64,000 bases of DNA from Onchidella celtica (lineage: Eukaryota > Mollusca > Gastropoda > Systellommatophora > Onchidiidae). A program made the translations under genes and the position numbers. The notes under the pieces are model-generated. The model saw only the letters and a program-made list of their open reading frames with translations. It was not told the origin of the DNA and did no database searches. The stretch is from NCBI GenBank assembly GCA_963931925.1, contig OZ007569.1, forward strand, positions 43,990,521 to 44,054,520, in the 5' to 3' direction. Numbering within the stretch: the stretch's first letter is position 1; each line of letters starts with the position of its first letter. Shown one piece after another: positions 46,612 through 63,971 of this stretch.

Positions 46612-47012
46612 CAGTGTTCCCTACAGGATTTTTTTGTGAGAGTCATCATGACTCTCAGCTGTAAATTGTGAGAGTCATTGTCAGATATTGAATAATTCGC
46701 CATGAAAACATTCAAAACAGAAAAACTAATCATATTTCGCGAGAAGAGGAAGGGCCGCAACTCTCAACGCATTAGGCCTAAGTCAGAGGCACGCATGATC
46801 GCATTTCCGAGAAATATCTGCCGTTTCTGAGAACACTGCACCGCGATAATCACACAGTCGCACTTCTGCGGAAAGCCGGACTTTCATGACGCACAGACAC
46901 CCCCAAATTTTGTAATTTGTGCGTCAGTAAAACTCTGTGTGGATTTTTCCCTGCGTCATGTCATCCTGTCTGTGCGTCTCAGACGCACGCGCGTGCGTTA
47001 TCGGGAACACTG
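46612..47012. mobile_element. TIR element, 401 bp, CAGTGTTCCC ends
   Basis: The left end CAGTGTTCCCTACAGG and the right end CGTTATCGGGAACACTG form an inverted pair identical over the outer 10 bases. The pentamer CAGAT directly abuts both ends (46607-46611 and 47013-47017). The terminus resembles hAT elements, but those make 8-bp duplications, so the superfamily stays open. Just inside the left end is the perfect hairpin GAGAGTCA-TCA-TGACTCTC. It has no coding capacity. Confidence 0.65.
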
Positions 47013-47290
47013 CAGATTAAAAAAACAACAAAAAAACAACAAAATAACAACAACATACAGACTGGCCCGCCCCCTACCCATGTTATTTTTAGAGTCAAAT
47101 CATCCCCACCCCAACCCCCGGGACGAAATTAACAAAACTTAAAGATAAATCATTATAAAAGTAACCTCGAACTGTTTCGCTGTCATTGGCACAGTTTATG
47201 GATGTTTTCTGTATTTACATAATATGATGACAACATGTTGTAGTTGTAGTTTATTCGTGTGTGTCCAAAAAAACCCAACAACAACAAAAC

Positions 47291-48411
47291 TGTCACAAAT
47301 CCCAGACGGGGAGATGTAATAATTATGACAGGACAACAATCACGAACGAACAAGTATAACACTTAACAGAACAACCAAACAGACTCACACATTTATTATA
47401 TAATAAGATAGATATCTGTGCAATTACATACATTACATTAACTCAATTCAAATACCATTCAATGGTCAGTATTCCTAACATTCATTCTTCTCCGGGTCCA
47501 CAACCCGATAGTTACTTTCTAACTATGCTCTGGCCTCAGCCTCACATCCATATGTATACTACTTGCTGGCCTCTCTTATTGGCTCCTGCCCAACCTAATC
47601 TCCGTATCTCAATCTCCCCTCGAGGTCTTAATAGCACACTAGTATCTCAATAGCACATTAACATATTAATAGCAACAAGGACAATAACAACGTCCCTGTC
47701 TGTGGCCAGGCTGCCACGACTCATGTGCTCCCGCTGTCCTGCGCGACAGCTTCACTCCGGCAGGCCTGTGGGTAGCCTTCTGCCCAACCCCGGCACAAGT
47801 CCGCTCACCGCGGGTGGCTTCTCTGCCCGACCCCGGCACCTATAAGAATAACATTACATTTCTATAACACCATACAATTACTATCCACTTCACCACTCAT
47901 TACGAACTATCAAGCGTACACACAATAGTCCACCTTTCACTCACCACACCTCTTACGGTAACACACCTCTACCGTACCACACAACACTCAGACTCGCTAC
48001 GAATCCATGGTCCGAACTTACATCTATCGCTCATTGCGCCCATCTCTATACACAGTAATCAATGACTTTCACATTCCTCACATATAACTTATTTACATCA
48101 TGGTCCTAGGAGAATATAGTACATCAATCATCATAATTATCAATCACAGTTCAACCTACCAGTCATCACTGGAAAACACGCAACAATCTCCCGACTGCTC
48201 TCTTCACGTCTGTCCCCTTGGACTTTCTTAACGTGCAGTGACTTTTCACTACACAAGATTTACCTCGTCGCCGTCACTTTACTCACATCTTGCACGCTTC
48301 CACGCTAACTAACAGAAGTCAATACAGGTGAGCAGCCTCACTATCCCGTGAGTCCATCCTACACTTCCATGCCCCCGTAATCCTTGAATCTCGCTCACTC
48401 CACTCGTGACA
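47291..48411 (-). mobile_element. Solo LTR of the same retrotransposon, copy 2
   Basis: A 1121-base element in the opposite orientation to copy 1. On the plus strand it starts TGTCACAAATCCCAGAC and ends CCACTCGTGACA. Both ends and many interior blocks match copy 1 inverted, for instance GTGAGCAGCCTCACTATCCC and CTGTCCTGCGCGACAGCTTC. It is flanked by AAAAC on both sides (47286-47290 and 48412-48416). The 76-base length difference from copy 1 falls largely in the ACTAATGTGCTATTGAG-like array. There is no attached coding region. Confidence 0.9.
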
Positions 48412-48720
48412 AAAACAACTGCATGTTCCAAGAGAAAGTTGTCCGCTTCACATTTCTACTTTGTCTGACATTATTATGGAACGTAAATCTATGCCTGAAT
48501 CTGAAATATTGCATTATTTTACTGTAACTACTGCTTCTCATGCCCCCTTTGTCTGTCTGTCTGTCTTTTACATTAGCAGTGATGAAGAGGTTAATTTTTC
48601 AGCATTTATATTCACTTTGTTTCTGTCCGTTAACGTTTGCCTCACTGGAGGCAAGTTTTCCCAACCACACTGAATAACGTTTGGTAAACATAAAGAGGTA
48701 AATGAAATTATGCCAATTAT

Positions 48721-48820
48721 TTAAAAGACAACAAAAAAATGCTTAAGAATTACTAATGCACCTGTGGCATACACGTAGAACAGCAGGTACTCATCTATTT
48801 TTATACGGAATGTATCAAGC
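48721..48820 (-). other. Candidate terminal coding exon (minus strand)
   Basis: The acceptor TTTTTTTGTTTTGTTTCAG is strong. It is followed by an open frame reading LDTFRIKIDEYLLFYVYATG and a hydrophobic end (...ILKHFFVVF) before a TAA stop. A possible donor (GTGCAT) inside would shorten it. No domain and no partner exon are recognised. Confidence 0.25.
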
Positions 48821-50580
48821 CTGAAACAAAACAAAAAAACAGCAACAACCAAATTAGACATCTGTGATGACGCGTGCGTGTTGGGGTTTTGAAAAGGGGG
48901 GGGGGGGGGAGACAGAAAAGATGAGTTCTTTGATGCAGAGAATGATCTGTCCTGGTATTTTCTAAACCGTTTCTCTATAGAACTAGAAACTCGACTGTTA
49001 ATAGCAGTAACAAAACTGCTTTTACACATTGGTGATCTATGTCGCGCTAATGGAATGAAAGGTATACAGAGAAGAACGGAGATATCAGCAGAAAAGTAAA
49101 GTTTACATTCCATAATCTTTTACATAATTGTGACAGTATTTTGAAAGTTTACCTTTGTTGTTTTTTTACGTGTGATTTTCAAGCAGCATTTCAACTGATA
49201 TTAATGTAGTTCTACTCTGCCGCTGTCACCAAATCGCTCCTCTGATTTGAAACCGGTTGTTATGGAGTCGTGTCACAATGCTGTGGGACCAGAGCTGTAG
49301 CTTGTCACTGTGTTACTCACCTCGTTACTTCTTTTTTTTTGTTTTGCATGAAAGTTCTAATATATATACATTTCAACCGCAATTAAACTTTACAGTGCTG
49401 GTCATTTCAAAAGTTGCACATTTCTGTGCAAATTTAGTTTGAATTTTTTTCAAATAAAATGATTGTGTGAATGACAGAATATATCTATTTGATTCGTTCA
49501 GTCAACGAAAAGGACGAATTTTGTATGCAAACGCCGAAAAAATGAGATACTTAGAAGAACAAAACCTGGAAATGCTGATTATGATTAAATATCCGAAAAA
49601 AAAAAAGTATCTTAAAAGGGATGTGCACACAATGACAACATTTTATTTTTCGTTCAGGGAACGTATCTATTCTAAACCATATTTAAATTTTCCCCATGGG
49701 ATGCCTAACGAAACTTCATGGAGAGACGCGCTAGAATGTTCGTCTCACAGCCTAAATGCCCCATCATCACACACCACTAATCAATTAGCGGTTCACGTTC
49801 ATAAAAATGTCCGTTTCACAGGTTTTTAGGAGACTTTTTTACTTGTATATTCTACTGGCATTTTACCCCCACGATGACGCCTTAAAAAAACAGCTACTTA
49901 ATGGATGTATCGCAGAGATATTCTATTTGTTTACGTAAATACGTTTTCGCATTTCGGGACGTCGGTCCAGTGAACCCATCTAGCTTGTTTGCAATTAAAC
50001 ATACAGCCATTTTATTTCTACATTTAGCGGCATTCTGAGTTTTGCACTTTTAGGAATGATACAAATTTAAAACAAACACATTCCAAATGCCATTACCTGT
50101 ATGAACGCTGTCATCATTGCACACACCCTTTCCGCCCCCCCAAATTAATTTTCACATGCCTTCCGACCACGGTATCTAACAGTAAGAGACCCAGTTACCT
50201 GCCTTGTCTAACGCTGAACGATGGGGTTATCGTTTCAAGCTATTGATCGGCGATAAGATTTTCACGGCTTCCTTCGTTTTACCACCTTTCCCTAGCCCTG
50301 TGGCATGTATGTGCGAGTTTCCAAGGTATTGTGGTTTAGAATGCCGGGCGAGAATGAAGTCAAGTCTCTGAATGGATTATGTACAGAAATGGACAAGTGA
50401 AATGCCACGCACTTTTTAACGTTAAGAAGCCGAGACAATTTAGAGGGGAAAGAGGAGGATGAAAGTGATGGAGAGAGGGGGGGGGGGTCGCGAGTCGAAC
50501 AACTACAATGTCAGTAACAACAACAACACCAACGATAATAACGATAATGGGCGTGTTTGAATGTTTCTGTGTTCGCGCGC
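48821..50580. other. No gene seen
   Basis: Intergenic. G runs lie at 48896-48909 and 50474-50487. Frames at 49257-49442 and 49467-49829 have no known domain. Confidence 0.4.
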
Positions 50581-50588
50581 GCGCATGT

Positions 50589-50641
<53 letters not shown>
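50581..50641. repeat. Compound (GC)n-(GT)n-(GA)n microsatellite
   Basis: GCGCGCGC, then about 28 bases of TG repeat, then about 30 bases of AG repeat. The frames crossing it are artefacts. Confidence 0.97.
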
Positions 50642-53600
50642 CACCATCGAGGTTGTGGTGGGGGGGGGGCGCTTTGAAAGTGCTTTGGAAGGACTCTTGA
50701 AAAAACAGAACTCTTGCACTAGCCTACAGCAATCTGTTAAGAGTTAACTGCACTTTGTTTGCACACATTGAGCACTCATTTGTACACCTTGCTCACATTA
50801 GCAACTTGACACCTTCTCTACCCCTCCTCAGTGTCTGTAAAAAATCATCCGATTATACACCGTCGTTAAGTGAAGCGCGAACTCAGACAAACAGACGCAA
50901 AAATTACAACTTTGAAGTAACATTGCATGGTGTAACCGTGCAAGAGATACAACAAAACAAAACTCGAGTAGTTCATTTTTACCACATAGGCAAGAAACAA
51001 AATAAGAACGGATCAGAGACTGTTTTTCTGTGATAGACGATGTGATTTTCAGTTGGTAGGCAGGAGCAGCTGTACAAAAAACAGCGGGATCTTTCGTAAT
51101 CTCTCTGCTGAGTTTAATTTTGTGATGTAACCATTGTAGGAGAAAAAATTCAACACAGGTTTTATTTGATTTGGCCCATCCACAAGATGGCGAGCAAGCC
51201 AGACAATGCCAGGAAAGTCAGACAGACACAAGTAGAAAAGATGCATAAGACAGACCATGTCAGTAGGTCTTGCCTTCGCCCAGCTTTCCATTTTGACCCA
51301 AGTGACGCAACTATGGTGTAATAATAAAAATCTATTTTACTGCTTGCTCGTTAATATTATCATGAATTTAATTTACTCTTAGGGAGAATTATTAATTATA
51401 GGCAACTATCTTCACAGCCTTATGTACAAAATTTTGTGTACAGTAAATAGTATTCTATAATGCTCAGTTCTAGCATGAGATGATTAGAGCTCTATGGTAG
51501 GCTACCTAATAAATCTTAGTCTTTCAGAATTAAAAACGATCTTATTATTCGGTTTTTTTTTTAAATTTTAAAATTTAATAAATATTATCCTTTGGTTATC
51601 ATTTATGTTTTTATTCGTAAAATCTTGAAATATAGTTGCTGTATATGGGAAGTATTGAAATAGTGCCCGGAGGCACATTAATAATGATAATTAAGTAGTA
51701 GTACTGAAATTCAAGTCTGTACACTTTTTGACTTAATTCATTCCGCAATTGTTTTTTTTTTGTCAACTTGCAGGTTAGACTACTTCTCTTTCTCTCTGTC
51801 TTCCCACCCCCTTCTCTCTCCGACGCTTTCTTTCGCTCTCTCTGTCTCTCTCTAACAGAGAACTTGCTTTGCCGTTTGCTATTTTCTCTCCATCTGTTTA
51901 CCTCTCCCGTCAGACAACTGCTCAGACAACGCCCAGCTAACATAAGGAGACCTACTTTACTGAAAAGCTGCTCTGTTTTCTATTTTGACTGCCCAATTTT
52001 TGACTGTGTCAGGAAACTGGAACAAAGAGAACGCTGAAACATACTACGGTGAAATCTCTGGCATTCCTGTTTAACTTCCCAGTTCATTTTCCCCCTACTC
52101 TCCCTTTAGGCCTCTTGGTTGATGCATTACAGGAACGGTCGAATGTACAGTGTGGCTTTGTCACAAACAGTTACACTCTTGAATTACTCAGTATCTTTTC
52201 TTTTGTAAACAAATGTCCGTATTTGATGTGCCAAATAAACAGAGATATCCTTAAGTTAGCCAATTGAACAACGTTGATCATCACTGTAAGTGTGATGCAT
52301 GTCATACTGCACATCATGCACATATTTTACGTACCACTGGAAATTCAGCAAACAAAACCATCTATGCTTGATTCTGGTAAACCCTAAACTTCAAGTATTT
52401 CGTCTGACAAGGCCTAAGGTATACATAAAATATACTGACATTTTCTCTTAGGTCAATGACCTTCATCACATTTCTTGTCGGACATGTGAAGGAAATGTGC
52501 TATGAATGGCACTGCTGTGAGTTACATGTCATGAAGATCGTTGCCTTAAAGACCAGACACTATTAGCTTCGGTTTCATTTCGCTTTCGGCTCGCTTGCCG
52601 CAAAATTGCCGACAGTGGAAGCTCTCTAAAAGACGCTGTGAAGGTTTTGCATGGACATTTTCTGGATTTTTCGGCAAGACGACACTGGCGTCACTGTAAA
52701 AACTGCCGAAATTGAAATGAAACCTAATCCACTGTGTCTGGTACTTGGTAACATTCCACATCTCCGCCAGTGTATTACGTGACACCAGTTACTGACACAA
52801 TCATAGTCCAGATGATAGTTATTACTGTTTGTTTATCTAGATACTCGTTATGCGTCCCATTTTTTTCCCTCTAATTATCGGTCGGCTTGCGCACTGACGT
52901 GTCGCAGACGTTGAACTACTGTTTGTCTACAGCTAGAAAGACAAACTGGGTAGTCTCATTTTGCAGGCTGGGTGGCCGGGGCATTCTTGCCGGTCCGTCT
53001 ATATAGCGCGGCCGTCCTGTAACTCAAAAGCGCAGGTGTCTCTATGTCCTAGGCCCGGGAAACTGGCAGATTGGCATGTTTCATGTATCGCCCAGCAAAA
53101 GAGAAAATAACCCTGACATTTTCAATTTAGAATTAATGGTTTCGTCTGAGGCGACTGAGGGTTGATTCTGATAAAACTGCCCTCATACATTTTACTGAAG
53201 CATAACATGTTTACGTGAAATTTGTTTTTTTTTTTTTCAAATCAATATCAGTTTGTTAAAATCATGTAGACAAGAAAATACTTTGAACTACAAAATTTAA
53301 TTTCAGGCCTGATTTCTGTAAAGTATTTTGGAATATCTGATATCTCTGCGTATGTAGAAAGGTGTAAGATTGGCCTGTGGAGCGAGGAGAGCAACACATT
53401 TCGACCTGTGCAAACTCTCAGTGGGAACCACTCTCTGGACAAAATGGTACACACTGTTATGTATGATATTTCATAATTTACCATGGTATTTATTATGTAT
53501 TATTAACACAGCTGTACCTGTAGGTATGTACAGTTTTGAGGGCGAATATGTTGTATTTGAGAATATTATTTGGACACCAGAATCGAATCTTGCAGTAATG

Positions 53601-55032
53601 ATTGTATCTGAGGTTGTGATAATTAATGGAATTGTTACAATAAAAATAATCATACATTCTACAGCAATAACAAGACTAAAGGGAATTAGAGGAATTATGA
53701 TTTTGCAAAATGAATAAAACATCGCTGAAAATTGAGAAGTGGAGAAAAGAAAGACACACACACACACAAAAAAAAATGATAAAAAGATAGAGCAAAATTT
53801 GAGCAAAAGCAGAAAAGCTACCGAAAATCGACACAAAAAGATAGCGTGTGACGATAAACGATTATATTCTATTGATGTATTACTATACTTCTGTCATAGC
53901 CCAAAACATCAAAATTTTGCTTGGCAGAAATTTTTATATTATATAACAAAAAATGCGGTATGCCTGTGAACACCTGTTACCTGCTGCACATTAACGAAAT
54001 ACGTTTTTTATTTCTTCCTCAACATGACGAAACACGAAGCCGAAGAGATGTCAATTGTCAGTGGCAAGACAGCAGGGACTACTTGAATATAAGTGCCACT
54101 GTTAAATGCACATGTCTGAAATTGCCAAACTGGTTGCTCAGCATGTGATATACCGCTCATATTATACACACAGCCAGGTGCAGAAAGCTGAGTTGAAGTA
54201 TTGAAAAATCTAAGCCAAAACTGGCAGGAAGATGAACGAAACCACGACAGATATGTGGTGGTGCGAGTTTTAATTCTGGTCTCAAAATTAGTCAAGAGCA
54301 TATTTGCATTTTCTATTTCATAGTAAATTATCCCTCTTCCGGAAGTATGCAAATTTAGTAGTGGGGATGGAAGGAAGAGGGATCGGGGGAAGAACAGGAA
54401 TGTCGTGCAATATTGTACGTCATAAGCAAGCGGAAATGCGAAGTGCTTACAATTATTCTGACATCTCTACGAATTGCCCTATTTCCAGAGAGGAACAAGC
54501 ACCAAACTAGACGGAAAGCCCACAGTACCCAGCACCCGCAAGATTGGCACTGGCAGCGACAAGCAAAATGACATGTACAATCTGTTTGTAGTTGAGAGTG
54601 TCACTTGGAAACGAAAATAGTAGCTTGTGGTCCAAGAACAACCTCTGACATGGGCAAAATTAAAAATCTTAACGCACTGCAGAGTTGGCTGCTTCGTCTT
54701 TTTAATCACCACGAAAAATATTTCAATGTTCATTTTCGTGTTTTGTTCCTGAAACCCGTAGCCAGATTTAACTAAAAGAATTTCAGCACCCTCCGCCCTT
54801 CTCGGGGTCCTCAGCCGAAGGCTGTTGCCTCCCTAAGCCCCCCTCCCCCCTTTTATTTATTTTTTATATAAAAAAAACAAAACACCATTCTAATCGGGCC
54901 TTTTCTTTTTTTCATATCTGGAGCTGCCCAGTGTCGCGAGCTACACCTGACGGCGTCGTCTACGGAATGGAAAAAGTGAGATAATTTATAGTGTACTCAT
55001 ACAACATTAATGTGACTGATGGAGTAAGCTAG

Positions 55033-55033
<1 letters not shown>
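50642..55033. other. Intergenic DNA without a supported gene
   Basis: I translated the longer frames at 51049-51291, 51611-51943, 53370-53836 and 54008-54352 and found no familiar domain. CT-rich sequence lies at about 51780-51855 and an (AC)n patch at 53755-53767. Confidence 0.35.

Positions 55034-55115
<82 letters not shown>
55034..55115. repeat. (CT)n microsatellite
   Basis: About 80 bases of CT repeat without interruption. Confidence 0.98.
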
Positions 55116-59466
<4,351 letters not shown>

Positions 59467-60305
59467 TGTCGACCCAAGGTCGTTGCGTAGGGCTGTTACT
59501 TAAAATAACTCAGTTCGGCAGCTGAGCTAGAAGTGGTTGCACCAATCACAATCCAGGAATTAGACGGTAAGCTGCAGATGCAGTCCAGTATTTAAGGCCA
59601 TACAGAACTTAGTTCTGGGCCACATGTAGAAAATCCATTTACGAGGTGGACGGCGATAGTCCTCAGCCAGATGAGGGACATGGAGACGCAGTTGAGCAGT
59701 CCATTGTGAGGGGCCTGATTTAAAGCTCCAGAGCCTAAGCTACTTGGTTTGATATAAACCCACAGCGTTTACATCCAGCGCTCTCACTCCCAGTGAGGGC
59801 CGCATGGTGAGAGTCTATACTAATTTGTAATGATGAAAGTGAACCGTTCTACTTACTTTTGAAGACAGTTTCAGAGCTACCGCCAGACAACGCATGGTTG
59901 TACAAGCATTCTCCATGGCGTGTCTAGAGGAAATGTCCACATCATAACATGTCTCATTGAATTAATAGAATTTAAACTGTTATATCCGTCGCCACGTGCG
60001 CGGATTCTATTTGCCATATAACTCATATGACCTGCAAGTAGTTAGATTGAATTCGTTAGTCTTTATAAAAGCTGTAGTTCCATTAGTTAGATTCAGTTGC
60101 CTTTGAATTGATATATATATTTATAATTATATTTGTTACATTAATTCCTGTAATTAAACTGCTCTACAGTTCTGCTAAAATTGAAAGCAATTGATTTATT
60201 TAGTTTCTAGAGTGCAAGTATTTATTTTTGTGTGTTCGTCGATTGTGGGAGCGGACCTCGAAAGAGTGTCAGTCGAAATATCCCCATGTAACCCACATCG
60301 CGACA
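59467..60305 (+). mobile_element. Possible LTR-like segment (weak)
   Basis: The segment begins TGTCGACCCAAGG and ends CCCACATCGCGACA, giving TG...CA ends with TGTCG/CGACA inverted termini. A GTATTTAAGGCC box lies at about 59589. I see no target duplication and no gag or pol sequence, so the boundaries may be coincidental. Confidence 0.2.
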
Positions 60306-60316
60306 CTTATTCTGTA

Positions 60317-60651
60317 CACGATGCCCAACTACAATAATCATCTCTAAAAATATCGTACAGATTTACTCAATAAAAATAAAGGAAATATTGCTTCAAATAA
60401 AACGGCCAACCATATTGGTCCTTTTGTTTAACGATAGAATAGGGCCAAGTCATCCTCCGTCTGAATCAAGATTTTTATAAACCGTGATTTTGACTTATTA
60501 TCACACGATGCCCAGGTACATCATCTTTAAAAATATCGTAAAGATTCAGCCAATAGAAATAAAGGAAATATTGCCTCAGATAAAACGGCCAACTGCATTG
60601 GTCCTTTTGTTTAAGGATATAAAAGGGCCTTGTCATCCTCCGTCTGAATCA
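60317..60651 (+). repeat. Tandem repeat, two units of about 150 bp (period 187)
   Basis: Units 60317-60468 and 60504-60651 share CACGATGCCCA, AAATAAAGGAAATATTGC, AAAACGGCCAAC, TTGGTCCTTTTGTTTAA and CATCCTCCGTCTGAATCA in order. The 35-base spacer (GATTTTTATAAACCGTGATT) recurs diverged at about 59049-59085, so the family is also dispersed. Confidence 0.75.
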
Positions 60652-61137
60652 GTCGCCATCAAACTCCTCGTGACACAAAATGGCCGACTCCAATAAAGCT
60701 TAACAGTGACGTTATTTCTGACAAAAGCGTGCTTTTTTTTTTTTTTTTTTTTGCACACCATGTTTTTTAAGATGCTTTTCTTATAATTATTATGCTAAAC
60801 CTGGAGTTGAAATAATCATTAATAGTTTAAAAAGAAAACAATAAGTTTTAGCCTTTTCTGTAAAATTGACTTCTTTGGAGCTGGCCCATTTGGGGCCGAC
60901 ACCATTGACATGGGATCACCGATTGCGATCAGAAAAGGGGCCGGAGGGAATTCTCTCCCAGCTTGTAAAAAGTGTTCAAGGGGTGGAGTGTGGGCTTTAG
61001 ATAATACATGTTTTAATTATGGATGGTAATGAATTAAAAGGTTTGTTTTATATAATTAATAATGTATTTTTTATTCCTTTAAGTTGTAGAACTAGAAAAA
61101 ACAACAACAACAACAACAAACAAACAAAAGCAGAACT
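60652..61137. other. No gene seen
   Basis: AT-rich, with a T run at 60734-60752 and an (AAC)n patch at 61100-61127. Confidence 0.4.
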
Positions 61138-61365
61138 GTGACTACTATGTTTCTAAAGAAACAGTCAAATAATCCATGCAAAATGCCACTGAAATTAAGT
61201 TGTAGAACATCAGGGTCCTATAGTGGATTGTCACTCCATCATTCTCATGGTCATGGGCATGTGCAGGGTGAAGCCAAGCGAATGAAAAGCGTTCTTGAAA
61301 GAATCTATTCTTCCTCTGAAGATCGTCATCTGCCTCGCTTCACTGGAGGAGTTTCTTACCACTAG
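61138..61365 (+). other. Candidate small gene or terminal exon
   Basis: A 75-codon frame with a His-rich patch (LHHSHGHGHVQGEA) and a charged tail (KSVLERIYSSSEDRH, then LPRFTGGVSYH). The last two thirds (from about 61224, after a weak acceptor TCCTATAG) have a more protein-like composition than neighbouring frames. I recognise no family. A histidine-rich metal-binding role could be guessed but is not supported. Confidence 0.25.
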
Positions 61366-62607
61366 GGGCATACATGATACGCATACAGAATGATTGAAAC
61401 ATTCTGTGGTGAGAGAAAGAAATTGTAACCCTATAGCTTTACGCGAGCAATGAATGATTCGTTCTCTTGAAAACCCAAACTAAAACTGTTTTTCTCCTGT
61501 CCGTGAATAATTGATTCTTCACAGATGACAGTTCACTTAATGCTTTGCTGCAAATACAATGACATGCTTAAGTAATCCGTACAGCTCACATTACTGCAAC
61601 AAAGGAAACTTGCATAAAATGTGAAATTCTATCTCTCTGTGTTTGGCTGTGCGGCCAGGCGGTGAGAGGCTTCAATGTCGTGACGAATGAGTTCTTTCAG
61701 GTTCTGTGCGAACATTTGCTGTCATAGTGTGTCAGCACGAGATAGAATGATGTTGTTTGCTTGAGATTGCTTGCTCCCTTTTCTGATCTTTAAAGTATCC
61801 CCCCCCCCCCCCTTCCTACAATTTATTGGTCTCTGTGAGTCAAAATAATTATGGCAAAAAGAAGAAATCTGTATGTAGCAAAGCCTCGCATAGTTATGTA
61901 AGAAAAATAATACAGAAAGCCTCCCCTTTTTCTTTGCATTTAAAAAAAATTAATATCGCTTCTGCTTTTTTTCGTACACGAGGCTTTGCTTTTTGCCATA
62001 TTTTGACTTTGCTTCAAGCCTTTGCTGCCGCCCAACAGATTTTCTGTGGTTTATATAATATTTGGCCTCTGTGAGACATTCTGTCGGTCTTTTCCCTCTT
62101 GCGCACAAGTTATGAAACTCAACAGTTCATACTCTCAGAGATATTTTGAGACTTTATTCAATATAAGAGTTTCTTACAAATTTTAGCTAACCAGTTCGTT
62201 TAACTGCTCTGATAAATAAACCTATTTACCGATATCTATTCTGCCCACCTTTTCATGTTCCTCTTCTGGAAGTTACAGTAATTCGGAGCTGCTCTGAAAT
62301 GCTTTATGTCAAACTGATACCTAGCTAAAGATTTCACCTGAAGAACCCGGTGGTGGTAGTTGAAGTTTCAGACCCCAGCAAAGAGAATGAACGCTATGAA
62401 CGGTAGCAATGAAATGAATCGGTCGAAGCAGGAAATATAACTCGGTGGAGAAATGTCACGGACAATCAGCGTAAGCGTTTAGAGCCCCGCAGGTAACATT
62501 TTAGACCTGACATTCCTGCGTAATCTTCATTTTACCCCAGGGATCTTCACTAGTAGGCTAATGAGAAATTGATTTATTTAGGATTGTGGAATAGATAAGA
62601 TGCTTAC
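61366..62607. other. No gene seen
   Basis: Intergenic, with a C run at 61800-61812. Frame 61826-62074 is unrecognised. Confidence 0.4.
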
Positions 62608-62642
62608 CCTTCCCTCGCGTGGGGGAGACATTCTGCTTCATC
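62608..62642 (-). other. Candidate 35-nt microexon
   Basis: A long pyrimidine tract (TTTTTCTTCCTTCTGTTCC...CGCTGTAG) and AG acceptor are followed 35 bases later by the donor GTAAGC. Two frames are open through it: DEAECLPHARE and MKQNVSPTRGK. The length is not a multiple of three, so inclusion would shift frame. The splice signals are among the best in the window, but no partner exon is seen. Confidence 0.35.
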
Positions 62643-63146
62643 CTACAGCGTGAGAGCAGGAACAGAAGGAAGAAAAACAATGAAAATATTTTAAAAACAA
62701 GCAAAGATAAAAAGGCAGAAGGAAAAGATCCGATAAAACAATAGAACAGATTGGATTATTCACTGTGAGAGATTTGTTGGGAAGGATAGAACTTTCATTA
62801 AAGAGATGAAGTGATTTCTGGCATTCATTGCCCACGGCACGACATGTTGACCTCCAAGACCGTGAAATGTTTCAAGTGTTTAGTGTCCCCCAATAAACGC
62901 GCCCACTTGTACTTGACACACAAGTGTGTTTGTCTGTAATAATGTTGCAATTACATCTTCTGAGGCCCAGTTACTTACAACTGAATTGCGAGAATGAATT
63001 CTATACCATAAGTAACACCATGTCTTTGAGTTAGTTTATCCTGATATATTTCCAAACAACTTGCAGTCTTAGTCACACATAAACCTCTCCCTTTGGTATC
63101 TGTTTTCCATTGCAGCACGCACGTCAGAGCAGTGCTCATCTCTGTC

Positions 63147-63190
<44 letters not shown>

Positions 63191-63971
63191 ACACATAAAT
63201 ACACGCACACAGATTTTTTTGGGAAGAAATTAAAGTCTCGACATTCTAATCGCATAATCCTTGTTTTAAACTCCTTCTTTTTTTTGGATATACTTTTAAA
63301 AATGATCTTTTACATGTATTGTAATTTTGTACAATGAGCAAAGAATTCTTCATAGAAAAGCATCAATACTTGCTTCTGGTGCAAGCTGCAAACTGTCAAG
63401 TGAAGTGTGTGTCATAAATAAATAGGGGACTCCAGAAAAGGGAAAAGGCTCAGATGGTAGTGTTTATGTTAGCCTAGTATGACTGACGGCAATCTCATCT
63501 CGTACACGTGGCAGTGAAACATACCATCAGGGACCAGGGCTCCGATAGATTTGAATACTGAATAATGGAATGCTATTATTGTTATGGACTTGAATGTTTG
63601 CTCGCATGTACATGATGAGGAGATAAGCTGATGCATGTTATAAACAATCACATAGACATACTAAGTATACAGTTTTAGCTCAGCATATCGACCAAATCCT
63701 CTATTGGACCAAGTAAGGGGTGGTAACATACTGATTTCTCAGGTGCCAGATTATGAATGAAATTCTGGCCCGTGAGACCGTGATCCCTAGCATTTCGTTA
63801 TCAGCTCACAAAGCTACTGAATAGATATGATAGACTGCCATGTGAAAAGGTCATCTTACCCTAACTCACCAGTCTAGCTACGATCTGTGTTTTGCCACGG
63901 TCATTTCCATTGCTGTTGGTGAATTATAGGAGACTCAGCTCCTGGCGTTTTACTTAAATATTGAAAAGGCA
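62643..63971. other. No gene seen; one (CT)n tract
   Basis: Intergenic. A GTCT/CT microsatellite lies at 63139-63183. Small frames on both strands show no domain. Confidence 0.4.

Noticed and set aside
54008..54352. 114-codon minus-strand frame with several Cys
   Set aside because: I tested for C1q, EGF and lectin-like patterns by eye and found none; no exon signals at sensible positions.
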